A stretch of DNA of 64,000 bases, taken from contig NZ_FNGA01000004.1 of the NCBI RefSeq assembly GCF_900101105.1, forward strand, positions 62,001 through 126,000, in the 5' to 3' direction. Origin of the DNA: Maridesulfovibrio ferrireducens. Its GTDB lineage: Bacteria > Desulfobacterota > Desulfovibrionia > Desulfovibrionales > Desulfovibrionaceae. The notes beneath the pieces were generated by a model. The model was not told the DNA's origin. It ran no database searches and saw only the letters and a program-made list of their open reading frames with translations. Shown here piece after piece: positions 9,531-17,795 of the stretch (position 1 is its first letter; every line of letters starts with the position of its first letter). The position numbers and the translations under genes were made by a program.

Positions 9531-10385
9531 ATGTATATAGGTGCGCACATGCCCATTACCGGGGGCATTGATAAAGCAGTGGACAGAATAATGTCTATCA
9601 ACGGGACTGCCTTACAGATTTTTACCCATAATCAGCGGCAGTGGAAGGTCAATCCTCTAGAAAATGAGACTGTTGATGCTTTTAAAAAACGCCGGCAGGA
9701 GTGGGGCAATTATCCTGTTTCTGTGCATGATTCATATTTGATAAATTTAGCGTCTCCGAAGCCGGAAAATGCTTTAAAATCTGTCAAAGCTTTTGCTCAG
9801 GAATTGGCGAGAACAGAACGTTTGGGTATTGAGTATGTCGTGACTCATCCCGGTTCTCATTTGGGCTCCGGAAAAGTTGAAGCTTTGGAGCGCTATGTGG
9901 CAAATATTGATCTTGCTATAGCAATGTCTGAAACCGAAGAAGTCATGGTTCTCATAGAGAATACTGCCGGACAGGGTACAAATTTAGGAAGTAGATTCGG
10001 AGAACTTGCCACTATTCTGGAAGATTCCGGTTACACTGACAGAATGGGTGTTTGCTTTGATACCTGTCACGCTTTTGCTGCAGGCTATGATTTGCGTTCT
10101 CCTGAAACTTATAATCAGGTTTTCGATAGATTCGATCAACTTATCGGACTGGATTTTATCCGTTTTTTTCATCTTAATGATTGCAAAGAAGATTTAGGTG
10201 CACACAAAGACCGGCATGAGAATATTGGTAAAGGTAAAATCGGGATTGAAGGTTTTAGAAGCCTGATTAATGATGCCAGGTTTTCAACTATCCCCAAGGT
10301 TATTGAAACTCCGAAAGGGGAAGATATAAATTTTGAATCAGATAGAATGAACATCGACCTTCTTCGTTCACTTAAGGTTGAATGA
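9531..10385 (+). CDS. nfo: Endonuclease IV (apurinic/apyrimidinic endonuclease)
   Basis: 284 aa, the full length of the family. It cleaves the phosphodiester 5' to abasic sites and removes 3'-blocking groups in base-excision repair, using a trinuclear zinc centre. Metal-ligand motifs appear in order: GAHMPI at the N-terminus, VTHPGSH, LIENTAGQG, CFDTCHAFAAGYD, FFHLND, and the GAHKDRHENIGKG block, followed by ETP. AAGGAT lies before the ATG. It is probably co-transcribed with the CofD-like gene and ends nine bases from the convergent DUF2325 gene. Confidence 0.95.
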   Translation: MYIGAHMPITGGIDKAVDRIMSINGTALQIFTHNQRQWKVNPLENETVDAFKKRRQEWGNYPVSVHDSYLINLASPKPENALKSVKAFAQELARTERLGIEYVVTHPGSHLGSGKVEALERYVANIDLAIAMSETEEVMVLIENTAGQGTNLGSRFGELATILEDSGYTDRMGVCFDTCHAFAAGYDLRSPETYNQVFDRFDQLIGLDFIRFFHLNDCKEDLGAHKDRHENIGKGKIGIEGFRSLINDARFSTIPKVIETPKGEDINFESDRMNIDLLRSLKVE

Positions 10386-10394
10386 AATTAAGTC

Positions 10395-10670
10395 TTATAA
10401 TTTTTCAAGGCAATTTTTCAGAGTTGAAACTCCGCATGAGTGATACATGTGCAGAGGAATGTTTTTTGCTTTTGTATATTTTACGATATCAATTTTAGCT
10501 GCATGTGATATTTGATTGGTAAAAATGATTACGTGGTCCGCTTTACCGAGCATTGCAGATACTTTATTTTCTTTACCAGTGAAGACTTTTAACTTGAATC
10601 CTTTTTGTTTTGCAGATGTTATATAATTTTGTTTCAGCCGATCCATTCCGCCTATAAGAGCTGCGCACAT
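10395..10670 (-). CDS. DUF2325 small protein, apparently iron-regulated
   Basis: 91 aa. It matches the DUF2325 pattern (PF10087): the N-terminal CAALIGGMDRLKQNY and the C-terminal HMYHSCGVSTLKNCLEKL, which carries the conserved Cys. The fold is a small Rossmann-like domain and the function is unknown. A strong AGGGAG ribosome site precedes the ATG. A near-perfect Fur-box-like palindrome lies 40 bp upstream of the start (10710-10732), so expression probably rises when iron is low. It is monocistronic and convergent with nfo. Confidence 0.82.
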   Translation of the reverse strand: MCAALIGGMDRLKQNYITSAKQKGFKLKVFTGKENKVSAMLGKADHVIIFTNQISHAAKIDIVKYTKAKNIPLHMYHSCGVSTLKNCLEKL

Positions 10671-10709
10671 AATGTCTCCCTTGTTTTGGTTTACTTCTGT
10701 ATAGGCTTA

Positions 10710-10732
10710 TTGAAAATGAATTTCATTGTCAA
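10710..10732 (-). promoter_or_regulatory. Fur-box-like operator upstream of the DUF2325 gene
   Basis: A 23-bp inverted repeat TTGAAAATGAA-T-TTCATTGTCAA has one mismatched pair in 11. It resembles the Fur sites known in Desulfovibrio and other bacteria and sits where a promoter for the minus-strand DUF2325 gene should be. Confidence 0.6.
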
Positions 10733-10946
10733 TAACTATTTGAGGTTTATAAGTCTGGTAGATATATTGGTTCAATTTCGCATAGACCTTGGATTTTACT
10801 ATATTATGCAGGGTGGGGATAATATATTAATGTTTTTTTTGACGCTTTTAAAGTATGAAGGAATACTGGTGTCGAGGTTTGTTTATTAAAAAATTATATT
10901 TTAAGTATGTCTTACTAAAAACAGAGCATTTAGCTTATTATCGATT

Positions 10947-13900
10947 ATGGACCGAGATATAGTATATGGGGATTCTTCTCCAAATTATTTTCGCTTTCGC
11001 CTGATTTTCATTAGCGCGGTCATAGTGTTTGCAGGACTTATTGGATATGTCCTCTGGACCAGCTATTGTTCACAGTTACAGGTTAGAAAGACAGCCAGAT
11101 CTTTTTTTGTCGGAGAGTCCGCCAAAAGAGCTATGGCTGTCAGTTTTTTCTTTTCCGGCAGGCTTAGTGAACTTAATGGTCTTGCTTCAAGTGCGCCTCT
11201 CAAATCTTTTATTTCAATGCAGGCTGATCCTGATTTTAACGTTAATGATCCGGGTTGCTCGGCAACATTTCATAATATCTGCAAAAACATATCAGACACA
11301 GTATCTAATAAATATTACGGGCAAGAGCAGGTCTTTGCAAAGATTGTTGTTTTGGACAGTAAAGGCGAGCTGCTTGTTGATACAGATAGTGAATGTGTAT
11401 TGATCAGAGGCAATGATTCTTATGCAGGGTATGCGGTAAAAGCTAAAGATCCTCTTTTCAGTACCGGGGAGTCCGGCGGTGTTTTTTCTATAGTTGTCGG
11501 TGTGCCTGTCAAAGGGGACCGCGGTGAGCCCGGAACAATCCTTGGATGGGTACGGGTTGAAAGTTTGTTCGAAAGCCTTGGAGATATGACAGCTTCCCCT
11601 TCTGTCGGTAGCGATTTTCTTCTCATTGGACGCACCGTGTTTGCTATTTCTGATAATTCAGCGCGAGAAAGCGGACAATTATTGCTTATGGATGTTCTGG
11701 GGGGGGATTGGAGAGGGTTAACTCTTCTTGAAGCTGGAAAATCAGGAAGAGATGTTGATTATCTTGCCATCTCTTCTCCTGTGCAAAGGACATCACTGCA
11801 CATAGTTAGTTTGGTTGAGGAACAAAAACTTTTTGGTTTGTTAGGACCGCAAAAGCTACTTTTGTTTTCAATTGTACTATTTTTAGCCATCGCTGCCGGC
11901 TGTTATTATTTAGTTAGAGCCACAATTATGCGCCAAGTCTACGAGGCCCGCATTTCTGAGGCCAGAAGGCGTGAAGAGGCAATTAATATGCAACGTCTTG
12001 AACTGAAACATGAAATTGAGGGAAGAGAGCTTGCTGACAGCTTGAGGATTAAGGCGGAGAGTAGGTATAGAGATATTTTTGACAATGCACCTATGGGAAT
12101 TTTTCAGGTAAGTTTGGATGGTCATTATTTAACTGTTAACTCGGCATACGCATCTATTTTAGGATATGCGGATGCAGAAGATTTAATTGTGTCTATTTCG
12201 AATGATCGAAATAGAATTTATCTCAATGCTGAAGATTTTGATAATATTCTCGGGCAGCTTCATCTTTCCGGCCGGGTGTTAGGATACGAAGTACTGTGTG
12301 TACGGAAAGACGGCTCTACAGTGTGGACACGGCGTGATTTCAGACTTGTTGATTCGGGGTCTGCTTTACCCTGTTATATTGAGGGTTTTGTTATTGATAT
12401 TACCGTTCGTAAAAAAGTTGAAGAAAAGTTGCTTAATAATCAAAAGCGGCTTCGTTCCCTTTTTGAAAATTCACCTGTTGCATTGTGGGAACTGGATTTT
12501 TCAGCGTTGAAGAAAAAAATTGATTCATGCGGTGAAACAACTGTTTTGAATATCCGGGATAAGGTTTTAAAAGATCAGAACAATGTTTTTCAATGTGTCG
12601 AGCTTATTAAGGTGCTTGCCGCAAATAATATTGCCGTGGATTTTATTGGAGCTAACTCACGCGAAGAGCTTTTGGCGTCGGGGTTCTCGTCATATGTTGT
12701 AAAAAATTCTTGGAAATATTTCAGATCTATTCTTTTGGATTTAGTTTCAGGAGCAATGCGGCATAGGAGTGAATTTTATTTCGTTCGCAGTGATGGAAAA
12801 GAACAATATTTTATTGTGAATTGCACAATTGCTCCTGAATATGAAGATTCGTGGGAGAGAGTTCTGGCGACTGTAGAAGATATTTCAGAGCTTAAGCGAA
12901 TTGAAAAAGAATTGCGTATAAGTAAGGAAGAAGCCCAAAAAGCGAATGAGGCAAAGGGGCAGTTTCTTGCAAATATGACTCATGAATTCAGAACTCCCAT
13001 GAACGCTATTAAGGGCATGGTTCAGCTTATTCAGGCTACTGAATTGACTACTGAACAAAATGAAAATTTAAGGCTTATCAAGTCTTCCGTGGATAGCCTG
13101 CTTGTTATTGCAAATGATATTCTGGATTTTTCAAAAATAGATTCCGGACATATGGAATTGCAGACTGAATCTTTGGATCTTCCTATGTTCTTGAAAGAGA
13201 TGCGCGATGTTATGGATATCGGAGCAATGAACAAAGATTTGAAGGTTGTCCTTAAAACTGAAAATGTTCCAACTTGTGTTGAAATTGACAGCATGAGACT
13301 TCGTCAAATTTTGGTTAATCTGCTTGGAAATGCTGTTAAATTTACAAGTTCGGGTGCTGTTACTCTTACAGCCAAATTAGTACCGGATGTTGAATCCGGG
13401 AGAAAAAGGAATGTTTATTTTGAGGTTTCTGATACCGGTATTGGGTTGCCGGATAATGGTGCAGAGGACCTCTTTAAATCATTTGTGCAGGCGGACCTTT
13501 CGATTACCCGTAAGTACGGCGGAACAGGGCTGGGGCTTGCTATCTGTCACAGGCTGGTAAAGCTCATGGGCGGAGACCTCAAAGGGGGTAATAATTCAGA
13601 GGGAGGAGCTGTATTTTCGTTTGTTTTACCACTTATGGAATGCCCTCTTGATGATGTCGGAATTGAAGAAACATCCGCAAATGATAAAGATGTAAAGGAT
13701 AATTTTTCTAAAGTTAAAGTGCTGGTAGCAGAAGACAGCAAAATGAATCAGATTCTTTTGCGTAAAATTTTTGAAAAAAATGGTTTGGATAATTTTGTAA
13801 TTGTTGAAAATGGTAAGGAGGCAGTTGATGCCTTTACCGTGTCAGATGATTTTGACATAATATTCATGGATATCCAGATGCCGGTTATGGATGGATTTGA

Positions 13901-14069
13901 AGCGACCCGAGCTATACGCAAACTCCATTCCCCTGTAAGAATTGTAGCTCTTACCGCAAACAGTGATTCAGAGTACTGGCGACGTTGTAAGGATTGCGGC
14001 ATGGATACCCGCATCACCAAGCCGTTCAATATTGAAGATTTATTAGCTGAACTTAAAAAAGTGTCCTGA
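10947..14069 (+). CDS. Membrane hybrid sensor histidine kinase with PAS domains and one receiver
   Basis: 1040 aa. TM1 lies at about 17-38, then a long extracytoplasmic sensor region of double-Cache type (contains FAKIVVLDSKGELLVD and GVFSIVVGVPV), TM2 at about 300-322, a charged coiled linker, PAS1 (about 375-500, IFDNAPMGIFQVSLDGHYL, closing with ITVRKKVEE), a second PAS-like domain to about 650 (VEDISELKRIEKE), HisKA with His679 in MTHEFRTPMN, HATPase with GTGLGLAI, and one intact receiver with D975 in IFMDIQMPVMDG and the Thr and Lys at TAN and TKPF. There is no DNA-binding output. It stands alone, so the partner must be encoded elsewhere. Confidence 0.93.
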   Translation: MDRDIVYGDSSPNYFRFRLIFISAVIVFAGLIGYVLWTSYCSQLQVRKTARSFFVGESAKRAMAVSFFFSGRLSELNGLASSAPLKSFISMQADPDFNVNDPGCSATFHNICKNISDTVSNKYYGQEQVFAKIVVLDSKGELLVDTDSECVLIRGNDSYAGYAVKAKDPLFSTGESGGVFSIVVGVPVKGDRGEPGTILGWVRVESLFESLGDMTASPSVGSDFLLIGRTVFAISDNSARESGQLLLMDVLGGDWRGLTLLEAGKSGRDVDYLAISSPVQRTSLHIVSLVEEQKLFGLLGPQKLLLFSIVLFLAIAAGCYYLVRATIMRQVYEARISEARRREEAINMQRLELKHEIEGRELADSLRIKAESRYRDIFDNAPMGIFQVSLDGHYLTVNSAYASILGYADAEDLIVSISNDRNRIYLNAEDFDNILGQLHLSGRVLGYEVLCVRKDGSTVWTRRDFRLVDSGSALPCYIEGFVIDITVRKKVEEKLLNNQKRLRSLFENSPVALWELDFSALKKKIDSCGETTVLNIRDKVLKDQNNVFQCVELIKVLAANNIAVDFIGANSREELLASGFSSYVVKNSWKYFRSILLDLVSGAMRHRSEFYFVRSDGKEQYFIVNCTIAPEYEDSWERVLATVEDISELKRIEKELRISKEEAQKANEAKGQFLANMTHEFRTPMNAIKGMVQLIQATELTTEQNENLRLIKSSVDSLLVIANDILDFSKIDSGHMELQTESLDLPMFLKEMRDVMDIGAMNKDLKVVLKTENVPTCVEIDSMRLRQILVNLLGNAVKFTSSGAVTLTAKLVPDVESGRKRNVYFEVSDTGIGLPDNGAEDLFKSFVQADLSITRKYGGTGLGLAICHRLVKLMGGDLKGGNNSEGGAVFSFVLPLMECPLDDVGIEETSANDKDVKDNFSKVKVLVAEDSKMNQILLRKIFEKNGLDNFVIVENGKEAVDAFTVSDDFDIIFMDIQMPVMDGFEATRAIRKLHSPVRIVALTANSDSEYWRRCKDCGMDTRITKPFNIEDLLAELKKVS

Positions 14070-14198
14070 TTATGGTTAAATCAGTTGATTATTTTTAAAC
14101 TATATCTCGTTATTTCATGTTCTTATATCTCGAATAAATCTCTTTAAAGAACAGCTTGAAGACAATTGATTCCAATGCTAATTTCCTATTCTTAGCGG

Positions 14199-14735
14199 AT
14201 GAAATTAATAAGTGTGATTGGCTATGGGAAAAATCTGATGATAAAGGACTTTGCCTTAAGGCATAATAATTATTTGCGAGTAGCTCCTTTGCCGCATTTT
14301 GTTCTCGGGCTGTGCATCGGTATGATTGTAACTCTTGGCTGGCTTGCCGCTGAATTTTACAGGGACGGGCATAGTTTGGGGTTTGTAACATCGGTAGCGA
14401 TTGCTCTCAGTTGGACAACCGGAGCTTTTTTTTCGGTGGCGGATATTATCAGTAGGCATAGAGAATATCTACGAATAAGAAAGATGCTTGCGGACAAAGG
14501 ATATAGCGAAAAAATATTTAAAGCAGTTGCGGCTTCCCGCTGTCAGAGAGATGCTGCAATCTGGGCTGCGAAACAGACTGGATATGGTTGTATGGCTAAA
14601 AAAGTTTATCACAGCCTAGGGTATCGCTGGTATCATTTGATGCCCGATGTGCTGGTTAAAAATCCCTTTCGGGTTTTTACTCCGTCATTTTTGAAAACAG
14701 CTTTTCGCCCGGGTAAAAATATCAAAGGTGAATAA
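14199..14735 (+). CDS. Small membrane protein of unknown function
   Basis: 178 aa, or 165 aa if ATG 14238 is used; neither start has a convincing ribosome site. Two probable membrane segments lie at residues 33-51 (FVLGLCIGMIVTLGWLAA) and 60-80. They are followed by a basic, cytosolic-looking tail rich in Arg, Tyr and Lys with several Cys. I do not recognise a family. It follows the hybrid kinase by 130 bp on the same strand and ends at a good terminator, so it could belong to the kinase transcript or stand alone. Confidence 0.6.
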   Translation: MKLISVIGYGKNLMIKDFALRHNNYLRVAPLPHFVLGLCIGMIVTLGWLAAEFYRDGHSLGFVTSVAIALSWTTGAFFSVADIISRHREYLRIRKMLADKGYSEKIFKAVAASRCQRDAAIWAAKQTGYGCMAKKVYHSLGYRWYHLMPDVLVKNPFRVFTPSFLKTAFRPGKNIKGE

Positions 14736-14740
14736 CAGAA

Positions 14741-14775
14741 AGCCTCCAGTTTGATTAAACTGGAGGCTTTTATTT
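14741..14775. terminator. Bidirectional rho-independent terminator
   Basis: Perfect 13-bp stem AAGCCTCCAGTTT/AAACTGGAGGCTT with a short GATT loop, followed by TTATTT. It lies between the convergent genes ending at 14735 and 14776. Confidence 0.88.
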
Positions 14776-15642
14776 CTAATTATGTTCGTTTTTGCGGGCA
14801 GGGAAAACAAACCCTGCGTTTGATTTTTCACCGGCAGCTTTATGCCGGGGCGGGATGTTTTTATATTTTATCGAAGGGTGCCCGAGAAGTAAGGCTCCGT
14901 GAAGAGTGTGATGTTCCGGTACATCAAGGAACGTTCTGACCGGTTCACTGAATTTGGCTGCCATTACCACATATCCGGCCCAGCAGGCTCCAAAACCTTT
15001 GGAGTGTGCCGCAAGCTCAAGATGGGCGGTAGAAATTATTGAATCAGTATCCGGGGTAATCCCTTCGTTTGGAGCCCAGCTTACAGCCAGTGCGGGAGCA
15101 TCGCGGCAGATCATGTCGTGTCCGTGAGTAAATGCTCTGGCGATTCCTGAAAGGAACAATTTTTTTGCTATTGGATGTTTTTGGGCTGCGAGTTCATTCA
15201 TACAGTCCGCAACAAGGGCTGCGAGTTCCTGAACTTTTTCAGGTTGGTCCAGAACAGTCCACGAAACAGGCTGAGTGTTGTGTCCGGAAGGAGCATAAGC
15301 CGCCAGATGGATTAGTTCAGCTATTTCGTCAACAGAAAGAGGTTTCTTTTTGAACTTGCGAATAGAGCGCCTGCTTTTAAAAAATGTTTCAATTGATTCA
15401 GGATCGGCAATTTTTTCTGATGGATATGGAGTGGCGTTTTGATCCGCAAATGCGTTCAAAGTAATGGCATTTGTCGGACAGATTGCAACGCAATGTCCGC
15501 AGTTGATACAGAAGCCCGCTTTTTTAGGATTGACGATCGGAGCTTGCCCTTTTTCGACAATTTTAAGAACTCCCAGTGGGCAGTCTCTTACACAGAGTTC
15601 ATCTGATTTACAAAGATCAATATTGATAGTTACCGGCATCAT
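14776..15642 (-). CDS. Ferredoxin-nitroreductase fusion protein
   Basis: 288 aa. Residues 1-65 form a bacterial 2[4Fe-4S] ferredoxin domain; the second motif is complete (C45, C48, C51, C55). In the first motif the second Cys position is Asp (C11-x2-D14-x2-C17-x3-C21), a change often tied to a labile or 3Fe cluster. Residues about 85-280 are a nitroreductase FMN fold (SRRSIRKFKKKPL, HLAAYAPSGHNTQPVSW, GFGACWAGYV). The architecture is common in anaerobes: electrons pass from the Fe-S domain to FMN to reduce nitro or quinone-type substrates. The physiological substrate is unknown. Two adjacent ATG codons exist; the outer one is taken. Confidence 0.88.
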   Translation of the reverse strand: MMPVTINIDLCKSDELCVRDCPLGVLKIVEKGQAPIVNPKKAGFCINCGHCVAICPTNAITLNAFADQNATPYPSEKIADPESIETFFKSRRSIRKFKKKPLSVDEIAELIHLAAYAPSGHNTQPVSWTVLDQPEKVQELAALVADCMNELAAQKHPIAKKLFLSGIARAFTHGHDMICRDAPALAVSWAPNEGITPDTDSIISTAHLELAAHSKGFGACWAGYVVMAAKFSEPVRTFLDVPEHHTLHGALLLGHPSIKYKNIPPRHKAAGEKSNAGFVFPARKNEHN

Positions 15643-15810
15643 TTTAAAATTCCTGTATATAGGGTTGAACGCTCGGAGCTGTCCCGATTCAGTTGGACAA
15701 ATTGTAAGTTAATTTAAGCGTTATATGAAGGTTATAATTACTTAAGTTCTTTTGTTAAGTGTATTTTGTAGATAATTGAAAAGTTAATCGATTAAGTGGC
15801 AGGCAGAGTG

Positions 15811-16899
15811 CTAAATCGTACCGAGCTGCATGAATTTGAGACAGGCATCGGTGGCCTTCTTAAAATCCACACCGCCGCTGATTTCTATGAGTGTTGTTTT
15901 AGAAAGAATCGCTGCGTATGCGTCTATATCAGGATCTTTTCTTTTATCCGACGAATCAGGAAGGTAGAATAATCCTGATTCTTTCATGAAGGCAGGGAGC
16001 AGATCTTTGCGTTTCATGGGATCAACAATTTTAATGACAGTTTCGTTTTCATCTCTCTGCCAATTCAAAATAACTAATCCGCTCATTGGAGCGCGAAGAA
16101 TAAATTTGTTTTTGCCGTAACACTCATCAATTAACGCATCATATTTATGTTCGAGATTCCATAGCTCCGCTTTCGGAAGAGCCATAAATTTTTCTCTGTC
16201 ATTTTCAGCAACAACGTGGATTAAATCTGGGTTGTGCAACGCTGTCCCGGGATTTATTCTGGGCTGTTTAGCCACTCCGTAGACAGTTATTCCAGAGTTG
16301 CTGTTTTCAATCATGACTCTGTCATTGCTGATAAAAGTAGTACCTTTACTCATTAAGTGTAGAGCCAGAGTGGATTTTCCCATTCCTGAGAAACCGGCAA
16401 TGCCGATGCCGCGTCCGTTTTTAAGAACTCCCGCAGCGTGCCCCAGCAGGCAGCCCTGATTGAGTTTGTATTCTATAAAGCGATTATTGATGAAGTTTAT
16501 GACCTGATTGGAATTTTCAATGCAGGGACCGATAGCAATGTTTTCCCCGTGTCCGAAGGCGAAGATCATTCCGGTTAGACTTTTGTAAACAACTCTTCCG
16601 TCAGCAAGGTCTGCATGTTCATTTTTAATTTTTGTTTTTCCAGCATCGGGTTGTTTAACAACATATTTAATCCCAAGGTCAACGGGCAGGCAATCGTGAG
16701 CAGTGATAAGAATTTCTGCTTCTGCATCCTCAATCAGGAATTCTTTAAAATAATTTTTGAGGTATGCAAGCAGTGCAGTGCTGTTTACTCTTGTTTCAAT
16801 TACGCAGCCGTCGAAATCGATGAAAAGAGATTCTGTTGCCGGAAATTCTTTGCGATATTTTTTAACTATTTCAGATCTTGTGATTGTATTTCCATTCAT
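15811..16899 (-). CDS. HprK-related kinase (type B, GAK system)
   Basis: 362 aa. The central region resembles HPr kinase/phosphorylase: a His (H154) precedes a P-loop G169-F-S-G-M-G-K175-S-T at the same distance as in HprK, and SNDRVMI matches the HprK ADDxVxI strand with its catalytic Asp. The N-terminal 140 residues are not those of canonical HprK. Unlike Gram-positive HprK there is no adjacent ptsH. I recall this type as 'HprK-related kinase B', always near an ATP-grasp gene. The likely activity is phosphorylation of a protein or small molecule; the target is unknown. Its ATG overlaps the upstream stop codon (TAATG), so the two are translationally coupled. Confidence 0.8.
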   Translation of the reverse strand: MNGNTITRSEIVKKYRKEFPATESLFIDFDGCVIETRVNSTALLAYLKNYFKEFLIEDAEAEILITAHDCLPVDLGIKYVVKQPDAGKTKIKNEHADLADGRVVYKSLTGMIFAFGHGENIAIGPCIENSNQVINFINNRFIEYKLNQGCLLGHAAGVLKNGRGIGIAGFSGMGKSTLALHLMSKGTTFISNDRVMIENSNSGITVYGVAKQPRINPGTALHNPDLIHVVAENDREKFMALPKAELWNLEHKYDALIDECYGKNKFILRAPMSGLVILNWQRDENETVIKIVDPMKRKDLLPAFMKESGLFYLPDSSDKRKDPDIDAYAAILSKTTLIEISGGVDFKKATDACLKFMQLGTI

Positions 16900-17771
16900 T
16901 ATTTTAATTTCTCAATTGCATAATCAGCATACATGGAAGCTGCGTCTATTTCCCGCGCATCAAGCAGTCCCCTGAAACCTCCGAAGGCTGATACTTCAAA
17001 AATGAAAGGCCCTTCATCAGTGAGTGCAACATCCACGCAGGTGAAGTCCAGATTAAACAGAGATTGTGCTTTGCGGGCAAGTTCGATTATTTCTGCTGGA
17101 GGATCAACGGGAGCGTATTTTCCGCCGCTTAACGTAGTGGTATTCCATGCGTCATTTGTTTTACAGCGAGCGTATGTTGTTACATATTTTCCGCCTAAAA
17201 AGACGATTCCCAGATCACTGTTTTTGAGATCGATAGTCTTCTGAATGTACATGGTTTTGTATTTTTTGCTGTATTCTTCGATAGTTTCGCGGGCTTGCGG
17301 ATTAGGCTTAAGCAGAAACATGCCGCGGGCCTTGGTGCTGTATAGAGGTTTGAACACTGCTTCGCCGTATTCCTCAACTGCCGCAAGTGCATGGTCAATA
17401 TCTTCGGTGATAGTTGTCGGGGGCATTGGAATATTACCCAGTTGCAGCGATATCGTACAGGTTAGCCTGTCCAGCACTCTTAAGATACTGTACGGGGATG
17501 AAAATATTTTAATTCCCCGTCCTTCGAGCAAACGAAGCATTTCGAGGCGATCAAGCAGCACCGGTGAATACTGCTTGCCGATTTTTTTTATGATAATTCC
17601 GTCAAGTTCAGAAAGATTCACTCCGTCAACGAAGGCTTTGCCGGATGGAAGATCGAGGCGCACATCTTCCATTTCGAAGAGCATTTTATCCTGACCGGTT
17701 TTGCTGGCGACAGCTTCGGCCAGTTGTTCGGATGACCATGCCCCTTTTATTCCGATTACTCCTATTTTCAT
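16899..17771 (-). CDS. RimK-like ATP-grasp ligase, GAK system
   Basis: 290 aa. The ATP-grasp fold is shown by AVFKPLYSTKARGMFLL (the nucleotide-binding Lys and flexible loop), MYIQKTIDL and FIFEVSAFGGFRGL near the end. The closest characterised relatives are RimK-type glutamate ligases, which join an amino acid to a carboxylate through an acyl phosphate. In the last motif the usual metal-binding Asn (EVN) is Ser (EVS), so metal binding may differ. The gene sits in a tight minus-strand operon between a PhoU-phosphotransferase gene and the HprK-like kinase gene. The substrate is unknown; a carrier such as the small XXXCH protein is one possibility (inference). Confidence 0.8.
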   Translation of the reverse strand: MKIGVIGIKGAWSSEQLAEAVASKTGQDKMLFEMEDVRLDLPSGKAFVDGVNLSELDGIIIKKIGKQYSPVLLDRLEMLRLLEGRGIKIFSSPYSILRVLDRLTCTISLQLGNIPMPPTTITEDIDHALAAVEEYGEAVFKPLYSTKARGMFLLKPNPQARETIEEYSKKYKTMYIQKTIDLKNSDLGIVFLGGKYVTTYARCKTNDAWNTTTLSGGKYAPVDPPAEIIELARKAQSLFNLDFTCVDVALTDEGPFIFEVSAFGGFRGLLDAREIDAASMYADYAIEKLK

Positions 17772-17795
17772 AATATATCCCTTACGTTGCTTGGG

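Noticed and set aside
10605-10889. 94-codon frame upstream of the second hybrid kinase
   Set aside because: It overlaps the DUF2325 gene and the Fur-like site antisense, has a low-complexity hydrophobic sequence and no ribosome site.
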